A stretch of 29,704 nucleotides of DNA from Bacteroidales bacterium. Lineage in GTDB: Bacteria > Bacteroidota > Bacteroidia > Bacteroidales > UBA932. Positions 14,717-24,432 of this stretch are shown here, piece after piece. Position 1 is the stretch's first letter. Each line of letters starts with the position of its first letter. The notes below the pieces were generated by a model. It had not been told where the DNA came from. It saw only the letters and a program-made list of their open reading frames with translations, and did no database searches. Location: the NCBI GenBank assembly GCA_009774765.1, contig VSOK01000033.1, positions 1-29,704 on the forward strand, given 5' to 3'. The translations under genes were made by a program, and so were the position numbers.

Positions 14717-17515
14717 TTACCACTCCCATCTGTCCATATCGTCAATTTCTCCTCCGCGAGGGATTGTTGCGGAAGGATCATACATAGCATTTGTGATAAG
14801 TGGTGTGAGGATACTCTCCATCTGCAGGAATCCGTCATAGTTGGGATGCACTGCATCAGTTCCATTGAACTGGTACTTCGGATCCAGTCCGTTCTGTTCG
14901 TCCCTGAGCACTGACCAATAGTCTGCATAGGCGAAGAAATACTTTTCTGCAATGGCCTTGATCATGCTGTTCGTGGCGACAACCTTGTCTGCGATCCACT
15001 GTGCTGGATATTTTACTTTCCATTCGTCATCTTTCCACCACATATCACGTGACGGGGCAATGGAGCCGAGGATGACAACCGATCCTTTGTCGGCTGCCAG
15101 CCTTCCCATAAAATGAAGATTGTTGACAATCTCTTCTCTGCTTTCAAAGTAACCGTCATTGGATGCGATGTCGTTGGTGCCTCCTGTGATCACTGTTACT
15201 ACCGGATCGTCTTTGAGGACACTGTTGCAGAAGCGTCCTATCATATTGTTGGTCGTGGTCCCGTCTGCGCCGAAGTTGAGATAATTGTTTTCTGTAAAGA
15301 ATTCGAGCCGTCCGCGATCTCTCCATGTCCTTGTGATGGAGTCGCCCATAAGAGCAGCCGGATGACCGTTCTGATAGCCGTAAGGAGTAGCGGAAACTGC
15401 GACTTCCTCACGGACACAGCGTATCTGATAGCCTGCACCGGCATAGCTGTTGCTGGATGTCAGACCGGCACCTGTTGAGGATATCTCATTGGCGGCTATA
15501 TCCGCCCTGAGCGGGAAGCTTGAGTTGGTCACGGTTGCCGTGGACATCAGGATTACACTGCTGCCGGATAATGCCGAGCCTCCGAATCCGGCTTTGCGCT
15601 GTCCTGCGTAAGGGAAATACAGATCATACAGAGAAGAATACACTCCGTGTTTTCCGGATGAAAGACGTACGCTCTCTATGACTTGAGGATAGGCGTCACC
15701 TGTAGGTACTTTCCAGCCGGCCGGACATGGGTCGTAGATGGTCTTTTCATTGGAGATATTGTCCATGCTTCCCCAGAGGGCTCTCCATCTTGCTTTTTCC
15801 TCTTCTTCCTCAGCCTCGTAGTCACCGCTGCCGTTGAACCACGAATACTGAGGGTAGCAGGAGTCATCCCTGTCTCCGAACATCCATTTGTGAGGATGTC
15901 TTACAGACTGCTCTACAGCCTGTTCCAATGTATAGCGCGATCCCAGTTCCCGACCGAGCATATATCCGCTCTGAGTGCGGTCACCGAAAATTTTGTCTCC
16001 GGAGACTTTATATGCGTCTATGGTCGTATAGGCCTCATTCCCCCATGTGCTCTCGTCAATGATTGCATTGGACCCGGAATACTTGGAAGCGGCCGGGAAC
16101 GGGTCTTTACGTCCCCATTGATAGTAGTTGCCGATAGCTGATGCCGCTTTTATGTTGTCCGTGATATCTTTGGCTTCCGCTCCTATAATGGCTCCGAGGT
16201 TGCGGTCCATAAAAGTGTAGCGTCCTGCTTGTCTGGAAGTCGCATCCGGATTCCAGTCCTTTACGGCCCAGATGTTCCAGCTCCACAGGATATTGCCATT
16301 GGTGTCGAATACTGCAATGACGGCATTGCCGTTTACAAAATTCTTAGGAGTCTTGAAATAGACCTTGCCTTCTTCTGCATCAAATGTTACGCTTTCCGGA
16401 GCTACAGGACTTTCATGGGAATATGTCCCGTCAGCATTCATAGGAGTGCTGTACCATAGAAGTTCTGCTTCTGCCGGATTGATTTCTGTCTGGAAGTCAA
16501 ATGACTGAGGTGATCCTTCGAATGTCCATACCGCTGGTTTTGAGTTTCCGTTTCCTTTTACTCTTGCATTGAAAGAATAGAGGGTGTTGGCCTTTGATAT
16601 TATATAGGTGTTTGCTGTACCGACGGTGCACAGGTCGGTGGCTTCTGCGCTGATGGAGAATATGCACTCTTCTCCAGAACCGGGTTTGAGGCCTCCCTCC
16701 TCAATATCGATGACAATCGGCTGGACAGGATCGTCCTGATCTGCAAATTCCGGTATTATGGTCAAGGTCCTGCCTGTATATCCCGGGTTCACTTTGGCCC
16801 AGATGTTTACCGGAGTGCTGGTGACTGTGACAGGTGATTTGAATCTGATGATTATCCTGTCCGAAGTCTTTTCACCGGCATTGAGGGTCTGGTCCGTTAT
16901 GTTGTAGTTGCCGTCTTCAAATGACAGTACCGTTCCTTCCTCTCCCTGGATTGCTACCGAAGTCAGAGTCATAGGGAATTTTGACGCCAATGTTAACTGG
17001 ATATAGGAGGTTATCGGGCATAGCTGCACATCAAGGATTCCGGTGCCGGATTTCTTGACGTTATGCAGGTAGGCCGCAAAGAATGAACTGTCCTTCACGA
17101 AAGTCTTTTCTGTCGCAATGTCATATATCTGCTCCCCGTGTATGGAGTATGGCACATTCTCCGGATCCGTGATTTTTGTTGAGAAAGGGTAGTAGAGCGC
17201 GATGTCGTAGTTCTTCTGATCTTCCCAGTTGATTTTGAAGTTTTCTCTCAGAGGTTCAAAACGTGAGGTCACGGTAGATGAGAATGCATCATAGTAGGCA
17301 TTCTCGTTAAGGAGAGTTTTTGTGTCTGATTCCGTTGCGAATACGCCGATACGGTCTGACACTGCATTCCATTTGATTGAAATGTTTTCTGATGGAGAGA
17401 CTGCGGTAATCCTGAACGATATGAAGTCAGATTTTGCCGGCTCTTCAAATTTCTCCTGCTGGCATCCTGCAAGAGCGGCTGCAGCAAGAAGAATTATATT
17501 GATTTTTCTTTTCAT
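14717..17515 (-). CDS. Fimbrillin-like/FISUMP-like/SGNH-hydrolase fusion lipoprotein
   Basis: A 932-residue lipoprotein (LAGC, Cys18). Residues 30-290 are fimbrillin-like; 300-705 share the middle and C-terminal modules of the next gene's product (ANTYII 301-306, WSWNIW 411-416, TFMDRNLGA 434-442, DPCPAGWKVP 595-604, IRCVRE 698-703). Residues about 715-910 are an extra SGNH/GDSL hydrolase domain: block I LMGDSIT with Ser726, block II Gly749, block III GGTND with Asn781, and block V DAVHPNYDGF with Asp887 and His890. All four consensus residues are present, so an active esterase or carbohydrate deacetylase is likely. In a SusCD operon this suggests removal of O-acyl groups from a captured glycan at the cell surface. 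Substrate is unknown. Confidence 0.85.
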   Translation of the reverse strand: MKRKINIILLAAAALAGCQQEKFEEPAKSDFISFRITAVSPSENISIKWNAVSDRIGVFATESDTKTLLNENAYYDAFSSTVTSRFEPLRENFKINWEDQKNYDIALYYPFSTKITDPENVPYSIHGEQIYDIATEKTFVKDSSFFAAYLHNVKKSGTGILDVQLCPITSYIQLTLASKFPMTLTSVAIQGEEGTVLSFEDGNYNITDQTLNAGEKTSDRIIIRFKSPVTVTSTPVNIWAKVNPGYTGRTLTIIPEFADQDDPVQPIVIDIEEGGLKPGSGEECIFSISAEATDLCTVGTANTYIISKANTLYSFNARVKGNGNSKPAVWTFEGSPQSFDFQTEINPAEAELLWYSTPMNADGTYSHESPVAPESVTFDAEEGKVYFKTPKNFVNGNAVIAVFDTNGNILWSWNIWAVKDWNPDATSRQAGRYTFMDRNLGAIIGAEAKDITDNIKAASAIGNYYQWGRKDPFPAASKYSGSNAIIDESTWGNEAYTTIDAYKVSGDKIFGDRTQSGYMLGRELGSRYTLEQAVEQSVRHPHKWMFGDRDDSCYPQYSWFNGSGDYEAEEEEEKARWRALWGSMDNISNEKTIYDPCPAGWKVPTGDAYPQVIESVRLSSGKHGVYSSLYDLYFPYAGQRKAGFGGSALSGSSVILMSTATVTNSSFPLRADIAANEISSTGAGLTSSNSYAGAGYQIRCVREEVAVSATPYGYQNGHPAALMGDSITRTWRDRGRLEFFTENNYLNFGADGTTTNNMIGRFCNSVLKDDPVVTVITGGTNDIASNDGYFESREEIVNNLHFMGRLAADKGSVVILGSIAPSRDMWWKDDEWKVKYPAQWIADKVVATNSMIKAIAEKYFFAYADYWSVLRDEQNGLDPKYQFNGTDAVHPNYDGFLQMESILTPLITNAMYDPSATIPRGGEIDDMDRWEW

Positions 17516-17524
17516 CGGAACCTG

Positions 17525-18490
17525 TTATTGAAGTGTGATTTGATAGAATGAGTCTGTTCCGGAGAGGTAGTCTCTGGATGAGAATACGCCATGCTCCCAT
17601 TTGAATGTCTGCACCGTCTGTCCGTCAAGGCCTTCCACTATATTGCCTTTGAATGTGTATGGACGGTAGAGCTTCATGATGCCGTCGGGCAGACTTATGG
17701 CGCAGACCTGATCGGTAACGGTCTCGTTTTCGAAGATTGGGTTGTTGTCTTCGTCAACCATAGGATTGCCGTTGCTGTCCGACATCTGTACGGGAACCTG
17801 ATATGTCAGAGTCCATATTTTGCTTTTGTAATACATTGTGTAAGTGTCAAATCGCGGAAGCTCCTCTCTGGTTGCCTTGCCGATGACCTTTCCGTTTACG
17901 CACAGGTCAAAAGACTTTTTTGTCACGCTCAGTTCGGACTCATGGACTTTCTGTATATATTGCTCCGGTGTGATGTCTCCTGGAAGCGGAGTCATCCGGA
18001 TCCTGTTCTGCGAGCGTATTCCCTTCATGATGATCTCATCGAAATTGTCGGAAATTGACATAAGCGTAAACTCGTAGTCTCCGCCCCATCCCTGATATCC
18101 TCCTCCGTTGGGCCCTCCGGGGAATGAAAAGAAGTGGATATAGTCGTTGTTGGTATTGAACATCAGCATAGGACCCGTCCCGAATTCGACTTTGTATTCC
18201 GATTCGGTTACAGGATTTTCCTGAGGGATGAAGTCCTTGCCTTCGAACCATACTTTCACTATATGGTCGGGAGTGAATTGGAGAATGTATATCCATCCTC
18301 CATATCTGAGCTGGCTGTCCGGGAAATATTCCATAATCCATGTCTGTCTGGCGACAAGTGCTTCGCGGTAAAGCTGGAGATTGTTTTCGATACGGTCTGC
18401 CACCGGTTCATCGAAGATTCTTTCACTTCTGTCGCATGACATAAAAGCCAATGCCAATATTCCGCAGATTATATATAGGTGGTTCTTCAT
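17525..18490 (-). CDS. DUF4302 family lipoprotein
   Basis: The 321-residue product has a lipoprotein signal ending AFMSC (Cys19), then the DUF4302 pattern: a helix with NNLQLYREALVARQTWIMEYFPDS split by family positions, GGWIYILQFTPDHIVKVWFEG, a Gly-rich block (GGPNGGGYQGWGGDYEF, about 124-140) and later strand repeats. DUF4302 proteins recur next to the HExxH import-associated metallohydrolase and SusCD genes and are likely surface-exposed accessory lipoproteins; biochemical function is unknown. Gaps of 9 and 12 nt to its neighbours place it firmly in the operon. Confidence 0.85.
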   Translation of the reverse strand: MKNHLYIICGILALAFMSCDRSERIFDEPVADRIENNLQLYREALVARQTWIMEYFPDSQLRYGGWIYILQFTPDHIVKVWFEGKDFIPQENPVTESEYKVEFGTGPMLMFNTNNDYIHFFSFPGGPNGGGYQGWGGDYEFTLMSISDNFDEIIMKGIRSQNRIRMTPLPGDITPEQYIQKVHESELSVTKKSFDLCVNGKVIGKATREELPRFDTYTMYYKSKIWTLTYQVPVQMSDSNGNPMVDEDNNPIFENETVTDQVCAISLPDGIMKLYRPYTFKGNIVEGLDGQTVQTFKWEHGVFSSRDYLSGTDSFYQITLQ

Positions 18491-18502
18491 AAATTATTTG
18501 TA

Positions 18503-19396
18503 TTAGTCGTCAAGTGAATCCCAGTTTATGGTGTCCAGAGTCTTGACTTTGTCAAGGTATATTTTTGACCATCTGTTGGCGTCCACTCCGTATGAGTCGC
18601 GTAGCCACGATACTATGAGGTCGTGTTTTTTGCGGAGTTTTGCCCCGCCGTCCGGACCTGCGGCCGCATAGATCTGTTCCCATTCTTCCGGAGTCGATGA
18701 AATTACGCGCCCGCCGACTTCTGCCACATCCTCTGCAATGCTTGAACGTCCGTAGTTGGATATGAACCCTTTTTTCAGAGGATCCTCGGTAAGGGATGTG
18801 TACCGGTCTCCTACATAATCGGAAGGAGTGATCTGGTTATACTCTTCCGGATGCGTATGGATTCCGTCAAGTATATGGGTGAACTCGTGAAGCATAGTGC
18901 CTGCTATCCGTTCGGCGTCTTTCTGATATTCGAAGAAATTTGCTCCGAGAATATTGATCTGAAGACCGTTTTCAGCTGACGCAAGGGCTACTGTTCCGGA
19001 ACTGCTTATTTCAAAGCATCCGACAAGATAGATTACTTTGGGAAAATACTGCTTTACAAATAATGCCGGATCCTTGTCCTCGTCATCAGTTGTCATCATT
19101 TCCACCATTGCCTCTATGGTAGTGTACTTAAGAGTCTTTGCGATCATTATGGCCTTGTCTATATCCGGAGGGGATACCCAGTATCCGAAACTCGTCTCGC
19201 GGTCGGGCATCCTGTATTCGAAACGTACATTGTAGGGATCCGTATAGTTCCTTTGAAGCCAGGCGTCAAATTCCGTGTATCTTACGTCTTCGTCCTTGAA
19301 GATGCTCTCAGGCCTTATGGAGTCATCATAGCAGGATGTAGCCGCAAATGCTGCCATAGCGATGATGAATAATGCTCTTATATATTTAAGTTTCAT
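18503..19396 (-). CDS. Substrate import-associated zinc metallohydrolase lipoprotein (HExxH)
   Basis: A 297-residue lipoprotein (signal ending AATSC, Cys22). The metal site HEFTH lies at 170-174 in GTMLHEFTHILDG. IAEDVAEVGGR (220-230) supplies a probable third ligand (Glu222 or Glu226) about 50 residues later, the gluzincin arrangement. This matches the family of putative zinc metallohydrolases encoded beside SusC/SusD pairs in Bacteroidetes (substrate import-associated, TIGR04549-type). Whether it cuts peptides, glycoproteins or another bond is not established. It sits 14 nt behind susD and 12 nt before the DUF4302 gene, so it is probably a surface or periplasmic partner of the importer. Confidence 0.9.
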   Translation of the reverse strand: MKLKYIRALFIIAMAAFAATSCYDDSIRPESIFKDEDVRYTEFDAWLQRNYTDPYNVRFEYRMPDRETSFGYWVSPPDIDKAIMIAKTLKYTTIEAMVEMMTTDDEDKDPALFVKQYFPKVIYLVGCFEISSSGTVALASAENGLQINILGANFFEYQKDAERIAGTMLHEFTHILDGIHTHPEEYNQITPSDYVGDRYTSLTEDPLKKGFISNYGRSSIAEDVAEVGGRVISSTPEEWEQIYAAAGPDGGAKLRKKHDLIVSWLRDSYGVDANRWSKIYLDKVKTLDTINWDSLDD

Positions 19397-19410
19397 TTAT
19401 TGTGTGGTAT

Positions 19411-21087
19411 TTATTGGTTTACAAAAGGATGTGAAGGGCTCTCCTGGTTGTTGCGAGGATTCGCTTCAAGACCGACTTTGATGGATTCCGCCGGAATCTG
19501 AAATGCCCTGCGCAGGTCATTGTATGGCAGGGTGACCGTTGCCTTGTAGCCTGTGTTCAGTTCATTCACATAGTTGGTGTCGTCAAAACGGTCGATTGTG
19601 ATTCCGAATCTCTTTATGTCAATCCATCTCAAGCCTTCTCCAAGCGTCTCGATGCGGCGGCAATAAAGAAGTGCCTGGAAGAAATACTCCTGTGTACCCT
19701 GGTCGACTGTGAATCCTTGAGGGTGAAGCGGCTTGCGTGAAGTAGGCAGTTCCCTCGTGTATTCTTCGATATACCTGTCTGATTCCGGATTGCCATAGAC
19801 TTCCTCGATCAGGCTCCTGGTAAGGTGCTGTATGCCGTTTTCACCGACCTTGTATACGGAGCAGCTCCATAAGTCCATATCCTTGGCGGCCTTGTCATAA
19901 TCCTTGAGGTGGATGTATGCCTCGGCTCTGTTGAGAAGGACTTCATTGGTGGACAGGGCGACTGCTGTGGTTCTGTTGTAGCCTGTGCCGGCAACAGGAT
20001 TTACGACTTCCCATTGCCTTGGCCATTTCGGGAAATATGCTGAATTTGTCATCAGGTCTTCCCAGATGTACGGGATGCAATGGTAGAGTTTGTTGTACGA
20101 GTCATTCTTTCCAGTGTCATAAGGCCCTCCCATCGGACGCTTCGCCCGTATTGTTTCCTGCTTTGCGATACGTGCCGTGTGAGTGTATCTTTTGCCGCTC
20201 GCATTCCACGGATGGAATAGGGACGCATTTGCCGAGAAGATAGGGATAAGCAGCAGGTTGCATTTGTGCGTGTGGTTTATATAGTTCATCTCACGTGCAT
20301 TGTTTCCCCATTCGAGAGTGCTGGTAGCCTTCCAGTCACGCAGCTTTTCTGCCGGGTCGGATCCCAGGACGGCATTTGCCGTCTCTACCGCTTTTTCCCA
20401 TTGTCCGCTGTATATATAGAAGCGTGTGGCGAGGGCGTATGCGGCAGACCTGTTGAAGTGATATGCCGGTACCTCATAAGCATCGTCATTCATCAGCGGA
20501 AGTGCCTCTTCTATATCCTTCCGGATCTTTTCGTATGTAGTCTGGAGATCGCCTCTTGTATATTTCGGATTTAGAGTGGTCTCAGGCTTGTCCATATATG
20601 TGACTCCAAGATATCCTGACGCTTTGGCCGGATCGTATGGCAGACAATATATCATTGTGAGACATAGATGAGCGTATGCACGGCAGCACAGGGCCTCGCC
20701 CTTGTAGGGGAGTGTTTCCGCCGGTGTCCCCATCTTCTCGATGGCTTGGAGTGCCGCATTGGCTGTTGCTATCATCTGATAATAATTCTGCCAGATGTTC
20801 ACATTGCTTTCATTGTCGGCCTCTGTGATTGCCTCCCAGTTGTAGTTCTGGTCAATAAGAATATTGGTGTTTGTATTGTTTTCCGTGAACAGCTCGACAT
20901 TGTCTGAAGCGTATTCGAAATAGCGGGAGAATGTTCTTGAGGAATATCCCGTTACAAGAAGCTTCTGGAGCTTTTCCACAGAATCTATTTCAGTCCTGTT
21001 GTCCGGCAGCGTGTCAAGGAAGTCATTGCAGGATGACATACATAGGATAGCCAGGAATGAAACTGTTATTGTGGTAATTCTTTTCAT
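19411..21087 (-). CDS. SusD/RagB family outer-membrane nutrient-binding lipoprotein
   Basis: The 558-residue protein has a lipoprotein signal ending CMSSC (Cys20) and the SusD start NDFLDTLPDNRTEIDS. Helical TPR-like segments follow (QNYYQMIATANAALQAIEK; GEALCCRAYAHLCL; RSAAYALATRFYIYSGQWEKA), and NEVLLNRAEAYIHLKDYDKA stands in the second half. The C-terminal RRIETLGEGLRWIDIKRFG is the usual family ending block, followed by a short Asn/Pro tail. SusD proteins lid the SusC barrel and bind the ligand, usually an oligosaccharide, sometimes a peptide. It follows susC by 15 nt. Ligand cannot be read from sequence. Confidence 0.94.
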   Translation of the reverse strand: MKRITTITVSFLAILCMSSCNDFLDTLPDNRTEIDSVEKLQKLLVTGYSSRTFSRYFEYASDNVELFTENNTNTNILIDQNYNWEAITEADNESNVNIWQNYYQMIATANAALQAIEKMGTPAETLPYKGEALCCRAYAHLCLTMIYCLPYDPAKASGYLGVTYMDKPETTLNPKYTRGDLQTTYEKIRKDIEEALPLMNDDAYEVPAYHFNRSAAYALATRFYIYSGQWEKAVETANAVLGSDPAEKLRDWKATSTLEWGNNAREMNYINHTHKCNLLLIPIFSANASLFHPWNASGKRYTHTARIAKQETIRAKRPMGGPYDTGKNDSYNKLYHCIPYIWEDLMTNSAYFPKWPRQWEVVNPVAGTGYNRTTAVALSTNEVLLNRAEAYIHLKDYDKAAKDMDLWSCSVYKVGENGIQHLTRSLIEEVYGNPESDRYIEEYTRELPTSRKPLHPQGFTVDQGTQEYFFQALLYCRRIETLGEGLRWIDIKRFGITIDRFDDTNYVNELNTGYKATVTLPYNDLRRAFQIPAESIKVGLEANPRNNQESPSHPFVNQ

Positions 21088-21102
21088 CTTTTAAATCATT
21101 CG

Positions 21103-24100
21103 TTAAAAACCGATCTTGCATGTCAGTGTTATCTGCTTTGGCATAGGCACTGCCACACCGCCTGCATTGAGGAATTCCGGGTCTTGGCCTTCAAGTTTCC
21201 TGTCTGAATAGAGAAGGCAGAGATTGGTTCCCTGAATCTTGAATGCAAGGCTGTTCAGCATAATCCTGGATACTGCAGACTTTGGAAGTTCATAGCTGAT
21301 CGACACTTCCTTGAGACGGATGAAGTCTCCCTTGGCCACATGCTGGTCGCAGTAATTGTATGCGTTGTATGCATTTCCGAGGTTGTTTATCCGGTTGTTC
21401 TGGCGCGTGCTCGCAATGACAGGCACATTGGTGCGTTTTTCGTCACCCGGATTTACATAGCGGTCCTTGAATTCTCTGGACATTGCCGTAAGGTCAGAAT
21501 ATCCGCTGGAGAAAATCGGGTCAAGACGCACGACATTGCCGAATGAATATGTCATGAATATGTTGAGGATCAAACCGTAGAACCTGAATATATTGCCGAA
21601 GCTTCCGGTTATCGTAGGATCTACCGGTCCTTCGTACTTCAGGTTGCTGAAGTTGCTCATCTCCTGGAAATGTATGCCTGTTGAAGTAATGTTGCCGTCC
21701 TTGTCCAGGAATGTCGGTATGCCGTCCTCGTCCAATCCCATGAACTTGAGGGAGAACATTGCTCCGCGAGGCATTCCTTCCATAGAATATCCGGTTCCGG
21801 TAAGGTAGCTTATCACTGTCTGATAAGTGTCCAGCTTTGTCACGACATTGTTCATGTGTGAGAAAATGAAGTTTGTGCTCCAGCTGAAATTCTTCTTTTC
21901 AATGTTTCTGGTAGAGAGTGAAAGCTCGACTCCGGAAGATTTCATCGCAGCCACATTGCCCATCTTGTTTGAGACTCCGCCAAGGCCCTGTGTGACGACG
22001 TTGCCGATAAGGTCAAAGTTGTTTCTTCTGTATGTGTCAAACGCGAGACATATCCTGTCGTCTATGAATCCGATGTCAAAGCCGAAGTTGAATTCGTGCT
22101 TCTTCTCGTATGTAAGCTCGGAATTCTCTATGGAGGAAAGATAAAGCGCAGGCTCCATTATTTCACTGTCGCCACGCCAAGGGTTTGACGGATAGAAGAG
22201 AGCGGTGGAGTTGTTCACCCATGCCGGACCTCTGTCTGCCGTCAGTGAGTAGGAGGCCCGGAAGTTCAGGCTTGAAAGCGCAGGTTTCAATGCTTTGAAG
22301 AACTTTTCCTGGTCTGTGGCCCATTTGCCTGCTACATTCCACGTCGGAAGCCATCTTGCAGAGCGTGCCCGGCCAAGGCGGTTCGAACCTTCATAACGGA
22401 ATGTCCCGTTGATGGTATAACGGTAGTCGTATGAATATGAGGCGGTAGTGGCAAATGCTACATTGCGCTCGTGCGTATTGCTCATACTGTAATACTGTAT
22501 GTTCTCCTCGAGCTGCTTCTTGAACAGGTCAAGAATATAGAACGGTGTCTCACCGGACTCGTATTGAAGCCCCCAGCCGTCAAATGAAGTCGAGTGTCGG
22601 TCAAGCGCATTGACTTCCATTGCCGCATAGGCATTGATTATATGCTTTCTGCTGAATATCTGATTGTATGATGCGGAAATTCGGAAATCCTGGCTGAGTG
22701 CGGAATACTTGCTCTTCTTGAGAATACCTCCTTGAGGAAGGACACTGTATTTGTCGGAACCGGGAAGGTCCGGGTTCTGGTACAGGAACGGGTTTCCGGA
22801 CTGGATCATTTTGGTATGTGCGGCACGATATGCCATAGCCTGATTCGAGTTGTCCTTTATGTTGTGCTCCGTAGATGAGTTCTGATATCTGATAGCTCCC
22901 AGCAATGATATCTCCAGCGGCTTGACGGGCTTTATCTTGACTTCGGCCTGGAATTTCGTGTCCATTACAGCAAGATCCATATAGTTGTTGGCAAGCTCAT
23001 GCTTGATGTTGAACGGAGAATAGTTCCTTGTATAGTATTCATCCGGATCAAGCGTCCTTGATGTCCTCAGTGCATAGGAATATGGATTTATGTCAAAGTC
23101 ACGGGTCACCTCTCCTGATGATGCGTTCAAATTGGATTTGAGCGATCCCGGTGCACGCTGTTGGCGGTAAGAGGCATTTGCTATGATATTCATAGTGACA
23201 TAATCCTTGAATATTTTCTGGGAGGTGTTGAAAAGGGCCGTGTAGCGGTTCACTTTGCTTTGTATTGACCATCCCGGATCCACTAAAGCACCAAGAGATG
23301 CATAGTACGATCCTTTCTCTGTTCCGGACGAGATGCTTACTGAGTGGCTGTGCTGCACGGAAGGCCGGAAAAGTTCCTTGAACCAGTCCGTGTTGCGCAT
23401 TTCCGCTTCCCGGAGATAAGCTTTTCTGCCAGCCTCCGTGTTTTCGATCATGTACTTTCCGGTAGAAGGGTCGTATGTGTTGATGAGCTGGGCCATTTTG
23501 GTGTATACGCCGCCTTCGGATGAATATACTCTTCTTGTGAAGTTCAGCCATCCTTTCTGGTACATCTCCTCATATACGGACATCTGTTCCTGTGAATTCA
23601 TTATATTGAATTCGGAGTATGAAGGTACAAGCCGTATGGTATACTCTCCGTTGTAGCTTACACGGGTAAGACCAGGGGTTCCTTTTTTGGTGGTGACGAC
23701 AATGACACCGGCCATTGCACGTGCTCCATATATGGAGGTTGCGGAGCCGTCCTTCAGAATCTGGAAACTTTCGATATCGTCCGAGTTGAGTCCAGCTATG
23801 GCGGACGATATGAGCGTTGTCGCATCTCCGGAGGAGAGCGAGCTTGCGTCGACATCGACTACATCATCCATAATAACTCCGTCTACCACCCAGAGCGGTT
23901 TGGAGTCTCCATATATTGATGTTGCTCCGCGTACACGGATCTTTGGAGCGGTACCGAATGTTCCGGATACGTTTTGGACTGATACGCCAGCTGATTTGCC
24001 TTCCAATGAACGGGAGATTTCACCTATACCGCTCAGGTTTACATCCACGGCCGACAGCTGGTCCGTGGCACCGGTGAAGAGACGTTTGTCAGTAGTGGTC

Positions 24101-24423
24101 ATACCTGTGACGACGGCTTCGCTGAGAAGCTCGTTGCTGACCGAAAGTATGAAATCCACTTTGGCGGCAGCCTGTTTGGTCACATTGGTATAGCCGAGAC
24201 ATGAAGCCTCGATCTTTGCATTTGCAGGAACATTTGTCAAGGAATAGTTACCGGCGATATCTGTAACGGCTGCATTTGTCGTGGACCCTTCTACGGAGAC
24301 CACAACCCCGATCAGAGGTTCGCCTTCAGTATCCCTTACTGTTCCGGTTACAGTGAGAGTCTGGGCATTTGCGGATAACGCAAACATCCCGGACAGCAGC
24401 AGGGCTGCAATTATATTTTTCAT
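21103..24423 (-). CDS. SusC/RagA family TonB-dependent outer-membrane transporter
   Basis: The 1106-residue protein has a signal peptide (MKNIIAALLLSGMFALSANA) and an N-terminal carboxypeptidase-D-like domain (about 24-110; VTGTVRDTEGEPLIGVVV). The TonB plug follows: KIRVRGATSIYGDSKPLWV is its SusC signature, with VVDGVIMDD, and the domain ends in SATSIYGARAMAGVIVVTTKKG-type sequence around residue 245. The remainder is a long 22-strand-type barrel ending ITLTCKIGF with terminal Phe. It imports ligand captured by SusD using TonB energy. It starts 9 nt after the BACON lipoprotein stop, making it the second gene of the operon. Confidence 0.96.
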   Translation of the reverse strand: MKNIIAALLLSGMFALSANAQTLTVTGTVRDTEGEPLIGVVVSVEGSTTNAAVTDIAGNYSLTNVPANAKIEASCLGYTNVTKQAAAKVDFILSVSNELLSEAVVTGMTTTDKRLFTGATDQLSAVDVNLSGIGEISRSLEGKSAGVSVQNVSGTFGTAPKIRVRGATSIYGDSKPLWVVDGVIMDDVVDVDASSLSSGDATTLISSAIAGLNSDDIESFQILKDGSATSIYGARAMAGVIVVTTKKGTPGLTRVSYNGEYTIRLVPSYSEFNIMNSQEQMSVYEEMYQKGWLNFTRRVYSSEGGVYTKMAQLINTYDPSTGKYMIENTEAGRKAYLREAEMRNTDWFKELFRPSVQHSHSVSISSGTEKGSYYASLGALVDPGWSIQSKVNRYTALFNTSQKIFKDYVTMNIIANASYRQQRAPGSLKSNLNASSGEVTRDFDINPYSYALRTSRTLDPDEYYTRNYSPFNIKHELANNYMDLAVMDTKFQAEVKIKPVKPLEISLLGAIRYQNSSTEHNIKDNSNQAMAYRAAHTKMIQSGNPFLYQNPDLPGSDKYSVLPQGGILKKSKYSALSQDFRISASYNQIFSRKHIINAYAAMEVNALDRHSTSFDGWGLQYESGETPFYILDLFKKQLEENIQYYSMSNTHERNVAFATTASYSYDYRYTINGTFRYEGSNRLGRARSARWLPTWNVAGKWATDQEKFFKALKPALSSLNFRASYSLTADRGPAWVNNSTALFYPSNPWRGDSEIMEPALYLSSIENSELTYEKKHEFNFGFDIGFIDDRICLAFDTYRRNNFDLIGNVVTQGLGGVSNKMGNVAAMKSSGVELSLSTRNIEKKNFSWSTNFIFSHMNNVVTKLDTYQTVISYLTGTGYSMEGMPRGAMFSLKFMGLDEDGIPTFLDKDGNITSTGIHFQEMSNFSNLKYEGPVDPTITGSFGNIFRFYGLILNIFMTYSFGNVVRLDPIFSSGYSDLTAMSREFKDRYVNPGDEKRTNVPVIASTRQNNRINNLGNAYNAYNYCDQHVAKGDFIRLKEVSISYELPKSAVSRIMLNSLAFKIQGTNLCLLYSDRKLEGQDPEFLNAGGVAVPMPKQITLTCKIGF

Positions 24424-24432
24424 ATTCTGGGA

